Assembly (NCBI GenBank): GCA_963513935.1
Contig: OY740772.1
Location: 100,893,340 to 100,957,339 of the forward strand
Direction: 5' to 3'
DNA: 64,000 nucleotides
DNA from: Aphrophora alni
Taxonomy: Eukaryota > Arthropoda > Insecta > Hemiptera > Aphrophoridae
Numbering within the stretch: position 1 is the first letter of the stretch; every line of letters starts with the position of its first letter. Below, one piece after another: positions 26,401 to 38,700 of the stretch. The notes under the pieces are model-generated. The model was not told where the DNA came from. It saw nothing but the letters and a program-made list of their open reading frames with translations, and made no database searches. Both the position numbers and the translations under genes were made by a program.

Positions 26401-28762
26401 TGATTTTTCATAAAGGAAAAACCCCTTGAAAACTAAAACAGCTTTTTTATAACAATGAATCAATTGCAATTGTTAATGAACAGAAATATTTGGGCATAAC
26501 CTTTTCCTGCTCCGGCAAATTCAGAAAAGCAGCAATTAACATTTCATCAAAAGGCCTTGCTGCACTTCCAGAACTAAATAATGTAATATTTAAAGGACAG
26601 CCGGATTCCTGGGGAGCCAACTGTAAACTTTTTGACTCACAGGTAGTCAGCATTCTACAATACTGCAGTGAAACATGGGCACCACCATATGTAAACATCC
26701 TGGCAAGAGTACAGCTGACATTCCTAAAACGATTGTTACAACTTCCTCAAAATACACCTGATGCTTTTGTGAGAATTGAGACTGGCAGAGTGCATTTGGA
26801 ACTCAGGGTGTTTAAGCAAATGTTGAAGGGAGAAAAATTGGTAGTAAAATACGATAGTTTCAATACTATTATACAATAATAATATTCTCCATTTCAAAAC
26901 AAAAGATTGAGATTTTACTGATTATGTTTCAATCTAAAATTTATTGGAAGCATAAAATAAAATTCAAGCTTAATACCAGTTTGAACTCATTAAAATCTTG
27001 TTTAAAGCTCGAGCTGTTAAAGGTTCAAATGAAGCTCAAGCTCAATAAAACCCTGAACTCATTAAAAACCTTAAGGCTGTAAAAAGACTCGAGCTTGATT
27101 AAACCTCAATTTACCTGAGGTTTAAAAACCCAGGCTAGTAAACTCCTATCTTATTGATCAGTATTATGAAATTTGGAATGATTATTAATGTTGAAGTGTA
27201 ATGTGAAACTCTGCAGAAACTTACACAACCCTTACAAAACAGAAGATACGGCTTATCACCAATGAGGTTGTGATTCTTGCACAATAATATCGATTTTACG
27301 CAGCAAGTTAAATTGTTCAGAAGTTGCAAAACTATGGCTATGAAATTTTTGACCTCTGTCCCTAAAGCCCTCATCTCACAACAAGTGATCACCATTTATT
27401 CCTGCAATTAAAGAGTTGGCTTGGATTGCAGGGCTTTGAAAATGATGACGACCAAGAGGCCGGCGTTAATAACTGTTTCAAGAAACTTTTATCAAGATGA
27501 TTAACGAAGCTGTTGAAACACTGTCAAAAATATGTGGAAGACAATGGTGAATATTAGAAATACAGATATAGATTTTGTTGGTTATAATATATATTTTACT
27601 ATATTAATATATACAGGATGTTTCTGTAATGAGCGAAGATAATTCAGGGGTCGGTTATATAGGTAAAAATAAAGAAAAATATACCTATAAGCATATGTAC
27701 AGAAACACTTCTTTTACCAGGTATCCGCCATTTTGTTTATTTTTACTAAATAATTTATACATCTAGAACAGCTTAACCCATTAAGTTGAAATTGTGCATG
27801 GTAGTCATCATTGTAAATACCTAGTTTGAAAAATAAATACTCAACTTGTTCCAATATTCTGCTTCAAAATAACGGCCATTAAAAATATTAAAGAAAATAA
27901 CTTGAAATGAGTTATGTTCATTTGAAATATTTAAATGGTCGTCATATTGAAACAGATTAATGGAATTGATTATTTTGTTAAAACTAGGTCCTTATATTTA
28001 CGAGTACCGAGAAAAATTTCAATTTAATCAGTTAAGTATTCTAGAGATATACATTAAGAATAAAAAAAAAGGTGGATAGCTGGTAAAAGAAGCATTTCCA
28101 AACATATGTAGGGCTTATATAGGTACTTTTTTTCTTTTTTTTTATTTGACCCATATAATCAACCTCAGAATTATATCCGCACATTACAGAAACACCATAC
28201 ATTATTTTTTAATATATTCTTTTTATTTCAAAATGTACTTTAAAAAAAAGGACCCTATTTGAACTTTTGTACAGGATATATTATGTATATATACATAATA
28301 TACCTAAAATATATATTTAAAATAAACATTTTATTACAAATCAAATAATCTTTTGTTGTTATGATTGGCTTTTTCTTTTTGTTCAGGGAAAATAAGAAAA
28401 AACTACCAAGTGATATTTAATTCTCAGAATAGGAAATTTAAAAGAGGAACATATATTAAAACCAGGCGTATATGTTATCTTCTTTACCTGTAACTGATAC
28501 TCTAAAATTGGTATCTCTTTTTCATAAGGTCCAAACTGTTTGCGCACAGCAGAGTAACGAATAGCAATTGGAACTGCTTTAGTAATGAATGCTACACATA
28601 TACTGATGATGTACACCCTGCCAGCAGACAGCATCCCTAGAGATGCTCCTAATTAACCAAAAACACAATTACAATCATATTTAAATAACAATGAAATGAT
28701 CTATAGGTTGTATCTTTAAGTGTATTATATGTCATACTGACACTTCAGATTCAATATCTTCC

Positions 28763-28821
<59 letters not shown>

Positions 28822-31800
28822 ATGGGTTGGTCACAGTACTTAACCAGTCCAATCATACAACATAATACAAGCACATCCTCTAAATGTAATGAATAAAAAT
28901 TGGTTTTGTGTCTTGAAGAATTGCATTGGTAGATTAAGGGGTTTTACTCAGTAGGGTAAAGTTGTTTAAAACAGTTGTTACATGGTTTTTTTTGAATCTC
29001 GTAATTGTGTATATGACTAATTTATTGAAGTCAGCTACCAATATGTTAAAAAGTCTTCACTTACTTTGCTCATATTAGTGTTTCCCCTCTTGTGGGTTTC
29101 AGACCTGTTGGATCTTGAAACTAAATGTTGAATTAGTTGTTTCAAATCTTCGATTTTTTAATTGTATGTAGAGTTTTGGTTTAACATGACCCAATACATA
29201 AAAGACCATGGGTGTAAGGTTAGTTAAGTGTCACGGCTAAGCCTCCCATCCACCTTTTTCCAATCCCATGTTGAGGAAATTTCTCATAAAAAAAATCACA
29301 AACAACAATGACATAGTGAGACAGGCTCCATCATGCTGAAAAATCAAGTTTTCATCCTTGATATGGGAAAGAGCACAAAGCTCCTAGATGTCAAGATAAC
29401 AGTTTCACTAAAAGGGTTTTCAGAGTAAAAGGGACAAAAATGTGATCTTAAGTTAGAGTGCAAATGAATATTTACTTTTGTGCTCCCACACTAATGTTCA
29501 ATGATTATGCAAATCCAGCTTTGGTTACGAATGCCTACATTAACATTTATGACTATGTTTGTCAAATGAATGTGTCATCACTCGATGTTAATTATTAAAA
29601 CATATATTAGTCATTGTAAAAAATATTTGTTTTATTATGCCTGGCTAGGTGACTATAATATATTTGTTTTATTAGGTCTGGTTAGGTGACTTCAAGCTAA
29701 AATATTTAAGGGCTTGAATATTTTCAGGTACTTGTCCCATATTCAAGCCTTCCCTAGAAGTTTATAGTCTGTAAACCTGACCTGTTTTTTCAAAAAACTT
29801 GTGAACTGTTATTTTTGGAACACCCAATTCCTAAATACATTTTCAAATATATTTTTTTGATTTCGTAAAAAGTTTTTCATATGTTTTCAACTGTAATGTT
29901 TGCATTAATGACTGATGGCCTACCTGAACACTTTTTGTATAATCAGCTACCAGTTTTTTTCGTTGAGAGGTTAAAATGAAACACACGACGACGTAGTATC
30001 GATTTGAACATTGCAATAGAGTTAACTAATTGAATTTTTCAAGCTACAAAATACACTGAACTTTCCTTTGCATGGTTGGTATGTTTAGTTTTTAGATGAA
30101 ACTAACAAATGATTTAAATGATAAACTGATTAGTGGTTACCCAATTATGAATAAAATAAAATTCATGCTGTTTCATGTTCCTACAATGTTTCCCTATGCA
30201 GCCATACCAATTTGTAAGCCGACTATGACTTGGACACAATGTTACAGTGAATATTATCAAAAACAAATTTAATTTAAAATTGATATCAAAACTACAAATA
30301 TATAGATACCGGCTCGAATGCTGGCACTTGAACTTACCCTTGTGCGATGGGCAGGGAGTGCGGGAGAAGGGGATAAGTGGATAAAACATTTCCCAACGCC
30401 GCTTTCTAATGTCACTCACCCTTTTAACAAAAACTAACTCACCCTTTTTTAAATGTGATCAATTCTAAGCTTTAAAACATGCCAAGGTATTATAATATCT
30501 TAAAAAAGACCTCAGATATAAGTTGAAAAGCATACAATTGGAATATGGAACTGGTTTATCTACCTGCCCATAGTACTGACGTTTTTAGCAAGATTAGTAG
30601 TGATTTGTTAGCGACAGCCCAAGTGCCAGCATTCGTGCCGAGATCTAACTATATACAAAGTATTTAAGTTCATTCGCTGACATTTAATATATCAATAAAC
30701 GTATAAAAGCAAGTAATAATAAGTATTAATAATAACTTTAATAATTACCAAATCGTTTATTAGGATCCTTAAAGGGACTGATGTATTTTCCATCTGGTGT
30801 AACATCACCTAAACGATTTAACAGATTCTCACGGGGTATTCGATAGTTTTGAAAAATAACAAACCTACAAAAAATAAAATGTATTAAACATGTATACTCT
30901 GCAAGTAATTATAAGTATTATTATTTTACATAATTTCTTCCTACTCATATAGGATGTGCATTTTGCGGTAAAAAGTGAAAAATGAAATAAATTGGGAAAT
31001 CATTATAGGTTAGGTTAGGTAACTGTAATGATGTTTATATCAAAACTAAATAATCTTAAGCATGTAAATAATAACTGATTATCTTTAAATGTCTTTATGT
31101 TTGTTAGCTCTAATTTCTCAGTTGTTACTAGTGTTTTTCTTCTAAAATGGTTTCTTAGGTTAAAAAGTTTAAACAATTTTGAATCATTAATACATTTTAT
31201 ATTGTAAAATATAATTATCTTTCAATCAATTTTGAACAATGAGCATAGATGAAAAGTATTCATGACTCTATGATAGCAAGTGTTATTTAAACGCTCTGCT
31301 TGACTAATCGCAAAACACAAAATCAATCTTTTGTACCAACAACAATGTCCAATGAGTATTGTGATCATAGCAAAATATACTGGTGGGCAGAAAATCTGGA
31401 GTTAACAAAACTAGCTGCAACGTTTGCGACAGTCTCTACAGTGGACAAACAGGCAGAACGATTATAGAACACTTGTGTAATAACAACTTACACAACATAA
31501 AGTCAAATTTTGAGCAATATATAACACGTGATAAATATTCATATTTATACACCTAATCAAATTTTGACATAATACGCCTTTTCATATATGTAAGAAAGGC
31601 AAGCATATGAATGCTATGGAAGAATATGAAATATACAAGGGATTTAAAATCACGAGTGAATGATCAATTGTGATTTTGATCAACTGACAAATAAATATGA
31701 CATAGCCATCAAACGCGAAATATGTTAAAACAAGAGATATATCAAGGTTATAAACAGTACATCTTAAATCTACCAGTGTTTCGTTAAAGGACTTTTTTTG

Positions 31801-34800
31801 TTTAATGTTGTAGTATTTTTTAAATTTTAATATATGTAAAAAGTGCAATAAGCCTTTTAACCCTTTAGTTAGCAACATTACTTCACATTTGAAGGTCACC
31901 CAAGAGCAACTTTTTTTTCAAAATAAATGTTTTAAACATTAATTTTTAATATTCTTTGAGTTTATTAAACACTCTAACCTAACCCAACCTAAATTTTAAT
32001 CAAATTACAAGTATGTAATAGTAAAACACGAGTTTAACAGTTCATCTAAAATCATAAATTGTCAGAACTATTACAGCAAAGAAGGAATAAAGTTCATCAA
32101 TATTTGTTTTTTGTATTTCTTAAAAAGCTTTGTCGTACATTTTCAACAGTTTCATTGGTGACTGAACGCTTGCTGTATAATAAGCTACCAGTTTTTTTCA
32201 ACTGATTGTCCCAATTACTAATTATTTGTCCTATTTACTAATATTATTTTCATGTAGGAGATTCTTCATGAGATACATGTTGATACTCACATAGCATTAG
32301 AATTAAAAAATTAAATTTTACAAGCCACAAAACACAAACTTTCCTTTACACAGTTGTTGTTTATTTTGTAGGTGGAATGAACCATATGATTGAATGACCA
32401 AACAATGGTCCCACAATTATAAATAACAGCTGTTTCATACACCCACAATGTTTCTTTAAGGAGCAATAACAATTTGAAATGCTACCATGATGTTATGGAC
32501 ACACTATATTACGAGTGTTAGAGCATTGATTTTCGTGTCAAGAAGTACTTATTGTATGACAAGTCATATGTTCAATGACACTGTGCATTAAGAAAATGGC
32601 AAAAATTGATTTGTAAGATGATATCAACTGTAACTTGTTAAAAAAACAAAAATTACACTTGAACTAATAAAATGTCAACTTACCCATTATCAACACCATT
32701 GAGTCCAGCCTTTTCCCCCATGTCTCCGACAACAATACCAGAGAAAGGTAATAATGTTTTAGGATCTCTTATAGGAACTATGAAAGCATGAAGACCATGA
32801 TCAGTTCCATCACTCGTAATTAGTTTGGCATATACAGCTGCATGAGTGCAATGTTTACCTGAAAATACAATATTTATTAATACTTAATTCTTATCAAATT
32901 TAGGAAACTTTTGACTTTAATATCTCTACTCTCAACTTAGAAAAAACTTATCACATTTATAGAATATAACGGTTAGGATCTGTTGTTAGTTGCTGAAAAT
33001 GGCAAAAACAGTTCCACAGTCCAGAAAAGACATGGCCACAATTTTCTGATATTCACATGACCAGGGCCAGATTTCCCAATAGACCCTGAAGGCCCGGGCC
33101 TATGGGCGCAAGCTCCCAGGGGGCGCACGGCCGAGAATTTTTTTTTAATATCTGGAAATAAAAATAAATAGCCATAACTTAACATATTTTTTGAATTGAT
33201 TACAAAAAATCATTCCGATTTTGAAGTTCATTGGAACAAATAATTGTTGGTAAAGTTAAACTATTTTTCAAAATTACGCATCAACTTCGTTACAACATAG
33301 GCTTGATATAATTTTTTAATAAAGGTTTTTGGGGAAGTAACTTTAACCAGACTAGGGGGCGGAAAAAATTATTGGGCCTAGGGGCGCCAAAATGATAAAT
33401 CCGGGCCTGAACATGACATATTTTACTCAGAATTCATCTATGATGTGATAAAATGGAGCTACTGGGTGACATCTTTACAATAAACAGACACATACAGCTG
33501 ATCCTAAGATGTATTCTAGAGTCCATCATGATGTCACAAACATTTGTAGATAGAGTTAGGATTGGACATATAGTCACTGCAACATATTAGCATCGGTTCC
33601 AACTTGAGGACTTACAATTATGTGGAGTATGTAATGCTACTGATGAAACGTTGGAACGCATACTTCTGGGGTGTCTATCAGCCATTCAACTAAGAAACAC
33701 TTTTAAATCAATGATCTCTAAAATTAGTGACATATACACCATTAGAATACTCTGGCCTCTTGCAACTGAAAATTATAAGAGACATCGGATCATTTGAGTT
33801 ACCTGATGCTAGAAATCCATATTAAGAACTGAATAAGCATGGCATAATCTTAATCAACTACCCGGAAAAGGAAAAAATGACCACAAAACAGAATTTCTTC
33901 CTCTTTATTGGATCAATTTTACAGTGAATTGATGAATAAAAAGGGACCCTACTTACCAGAGAATAAAATTTTCTTATAGCACAACAATGTTCACACTTCT
34001 ATAATTGCCATGGCTAAAATTATTTAATTGTGCTAAGAACTACTTCGGCATTCACCCTGTTTTCCAGATTTGGTCCCTTGGAACTTGTTTCTCTTTGCAT
34101 GCATGTGGAAATGATTACGTGGAAAAAGATTCTAATGAAATGAGGTGGTTATTGTGAAACAAAAACCTATTTTGCAGAGTTCGAGGAAATTATATTTTTT
34201 TGGAAGGTTTAAAGAAGTTGGAAAACTGCTGGACAAAATGCATTGAGCTAAAAGGAGACTGTGTTGAAAAATAATTTGAAGTTTGGTAAAAAAAAAAACT
34301 TTTACTTTAGTCACTGAGTTACCAAACTCCCATCTCAAGAGAACATTAAAATTTCTCTTAAAGATTAAATTACGGTAAACTTTCAATATTTGAATAGTAC
34401 GTTACCTAAACTACCAACCCAACACTTAGCTGCTTCAAAATCAGGTGTATTCAGAAGAAACTGTTGAGTATTCTGATCATATACAGCAACAGTTCTCATT
34501 GCTTTTGTGTTCGTTCCATGAGATATCTCCGTCAGTGCAAACGCTCCTGCAATCTGGAATTAAAGAGTTTTCCATTTATGTTTTTATATAAATGTCAATG
34601 TATTTGATACTGAAAATAAACAACTGTGAAAAATTAATGTTTACGTTTGAACCCCACTCTTATATACCATAGAATATAAAAAATAAAATAAAAATCAATT
34701 TACAATTCTGCTTCTATTGGATATCCTGCCTTAGTTTATAAGTAAATATGGTAATCGCAGAAAATTTTATTGCTAAAAATACAGTTTTTTTAAATTGTCA

Positions 34801-35712
34801 AAATTCTACTTATTTAACCCATTTCAATTTAAAAAAGAAATTACATGGCACAAGAGTCTACAAAGAATATAGACCTACTAGACAGTTGGCCAATGTGTAG
34901 TTCCAGCATTCTAAACCAAAGTTCAATACAATTTCAGTTTCATAATTTGGTCGACACCGTTAATGTTTGAGCCTCCACAGGGATGAACTCTGGACCTATC
35001 ACTCAAGAACCAATCCAAAGCAAAATAAAAATACATCAACACATGTATGAGAAAATAATAAATTACATTTCTCCTCAATTACAATATAAATCTACAGCTA
35101 CAATGAACTATTATTACCTCGGGTTCTGGAATGTTGCAGGCTTCAAAAAATTCAAAATGCTTTTCACTTCCAAGGCCAAGCACTGTGTTTTGAAACATAT
35201 TAAATGTCAACTGTAGTTTTATGGCGACAGAGGGGGAATATTGAAACATAATTGTTGTCATTGCCACATTCTGCAACATAAGTAAAAAGCATATTAACTA
35301 ATAATACAGTAGAGAAGATGAATAAAACAGAATTTATTTATAGTTATGGAACTTAATACTTAATTATTAATTTTTTAAAATACTGATTTTTTTATAAGAT
35401 CCATTATCTTTTTCTAAACCAATAAACTGTAATAAAATAAATAGTTCAATGGCATTGCACTAACTTTCTCCCACATATCCACAAAACCAAATACTAACAA
35501 CAAATTAAAAATAATGCAATTTCTAAAACTTTGTCAACTTATTATTACTACTTTACATGTTTCGGAGTACCACTATCTTCAAAACCTACATATGTGCTGG
35601 AAAACACTTTAACTAGGTATGCCTAATCATAAATTGACATTAAATTATGATTAAAACTGATTAAAAATTACTACATATAAAATTATTTAAAATGATAATT
35701 ACAGTAATAAAA

Positions 35713-35784
<72 letters not shown>

Positions 35785-38700
35785 AGGACTGTTCCTAAGT
35801 AGTGTCGGACTCTTTTCCAGGTATGCAATTCCACATTGGAACCATGTTGCCACATTACTTCAAGGAGATGCCTAATTACGCCCCGGATGGGCCTCATGTA
35901 GTCACTTGCTTAATTTCATCTAGTCACTCATTATCTAATTTCTCCGATCACAATCAATAACAATACAGATGCTTTTAATATTTTAAAATACTGACTTCCA
36001 AAATTACATTAAACTATATGGGGAGTTTGCTCATGATTATGAATAGCCTTTTTATTTACAGCTAATTTGTGTTTTCTCTTGGAAGTCATATTCATTTAGG
36101 GTGTTGTGTTTATGCACATCAAATCACGAACCGCTAGACAATCTAATTTACAATGTACTATCATTTCTAGAATATCAGGATCCTAAAATTTTTAAATACA
36201 CATTTAATCTAGAAGAATCATGATGGTTCAAATGATATATCGTTCTAATTGATTGTCTCTGCAAGCAAAAGATGTTATGAGTCATCCACTATGTGGTTTC
36301 CCCATAAACCAATCTTATGTTAGGATGAAAATTTCAAAACTAATTCTGGACATAACTATATTAAAGTACAAAGGATTATAAAAGTCTGATAATACAATAA
36401 TAAGGTTACTAAAATGACTGCCAAGAGTAGGCTATGACAAAGAAAAGGTTATAATACACTAGAACTACAGTAATTAAAGTCCTACTACCTTTCTCATATC
36501 AGCTACGATTACTTCTAGGTTAATAAGGTCCCATTTCTTCAATCGATAAGCACGTAGTGTTGCCAGTCTTCGCTGTTCATCCAAACTGGGAGTTTCTAAT
36601 GAATGATGGAATAAAGTGTCTTCTTCCATTCTTTTCCATGCATCAAGCTGGAGTCATAAACAACATTGTATGCTATAAATTATATATGTTAATAAGAAAT
36701 GCATAATGATATTCTATCATCATAAAATTAAAATAACATTGAGGAATTGTAATTTTTAACATTATAATTGGTTTTTTTTAAATTCCAAATTTTAAAATTA
36801 TATTTGTAACATAACAGAAGCCACATTGTATTATTTGTTGTGTATTTTCTATAAGGAATACTTCAATATTAAAACACCATTTTCTCAAAATGTATGAATT
36901 TAAAACAATTTTCTTACAAAACTACAATGGAGGTTTAACTACATTTCATTTGCTAAATTAGATTAAATATAATCAAAAATATTAAATGTAAAAACAACGA
37001 CGACTTTAAGACCCAGTTTTGAAAGAAATTATGAGCCAGCATTGAGACATTTATGTGTTTATTCAACAAGTTAAAATGAGCGCTTACAAGTTAAGTACCC
37101 AGCACTGAGAGCCTGTAGGTGACTCATTTCTATAAAGTCTGCTTTTTGTTTTACATGCAGACTAATGTCGTCTTCCACATGAGATATTTTGAGACACTCG
37201 TAACATCTTATCCCATTTAATTTGTTATACAGGGTGTTTCAAAAAGGACTTTACACAGTTGGTACTTGGTAGAACTGCATTATCGGGAAATGAATGACCC
37301 ATAAGGTTACAGTTTCACAATAACCTTGTTGTTCATTCATTTCCAGGACTTTATAACTTTAAAAGCATCGTTTTAATAAGTTGTGGCTTTAGTATCAAAT
37401 GCAGTCACCAGAAGCGCCACCAAGCTGTGTTTAGGTTTCATGAAAACAACTCTGTGACTACAGTTCAACACAATTTTCATTCTCAGTATGATAATACTCT
37501 AAAAAAAAAATCTACAATTTACTCTTGGCACCAAAGTTATGTCGAAATTAGTTTTTTCTGTATGATATGGCAAATCACCAGATTTTACTCGTCTCGATTT
37601 TTTACTATGAGGTTTTATGCTAGTTTCCCTGAGCTGAGAAATCTAATTTACAGCATATTTACAGAAATGATGTCCTGATGTAGTAGCTCGAGTTTGGCAC
37701 AAAATTAACTTCAGGTGGAATGTCTGCCATATCACAAAAGATAGTTAAATCGAACCAAAATGATTGTCTAAGGAAAAACGTTTCATCTGCTTTTAAAGTT
37801 GTAACATTATTTTTAAACACTCTACATTTCAAGCAACTTGTAATGGAATAATTGATACAGAACTTGTTGTTGAAATCTTTACAAAATATAAACAAGGCCA
37901 ACAATTTGCGATATACTTTAAGGCGATTATATCAATAAAGAAATTTAAAAAGTAGAACTTCAATTTGTAAGTTAACAAAGAACAAATGCAATGTATTACG
38001 AGTGAGCTTTATTGTAATAAATAAGTCTACAAATTCATCATGTATGAGTAGAAGGTTAAGTTATGTATACTAAGAAAAGTATTGTTAACCAAGTAAAAGA
38101 TAAAGTTATGTGTAAAGCAACAGTGATAAGTGCCTGTATTGTTAAATTGATCTTTATATTTTACCATGTATAACATTGTGCAATCATTTAAAGTTAAATA
38201 AAAAAGAATCATTAAACAATTGGAGAAGTGTGCTACACCCTAAATTGGAACACGAATTATTATTGTATCTTGTAATTGTTTTGTATGACAAAAATATAAA
38301 TTGTAAATAAAGTGACAGAGAGCAAGGTAGTGCAAACCTTCGCCAGCAGAGGGGACTCACCTATCCATTACGAAGTAGTGAGGTAACATCCCTTCCCGCA
38401 CAATGGAATATAAATAAGGGCACATTTAGCACAGAGACCAGAGTTCTCTCAGCTCTAGCACTGAAACTTGCCTCTATTCCTTTTATATTGTCTTTCTTAA
38501 TTTCTCTCCTTCTAACCTCTAGCTGTGGTCTGTTGGTTGTCCCTTCAGCACAGTTAGATTCCACTAGTGGTCTGTTGGTTGTCCCTCCAGCACAGTTAGA
38601 TTCCACTAGTGGTCTATTGGTTGTCCCTCCAGCACAGTTAGATTCCACTAGTGGTCTGTTGGTTGTCCCTTCAGCACAGTTAGATTCCACTAGTGGTCTG

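Noticed and set aside
31009..31022. TTAGGTTAGGTTAGG-like run resembling insect telomere repeat
   Set aside because: Only about three units in an AT-rich intron; too short to call an interstitial telomere.
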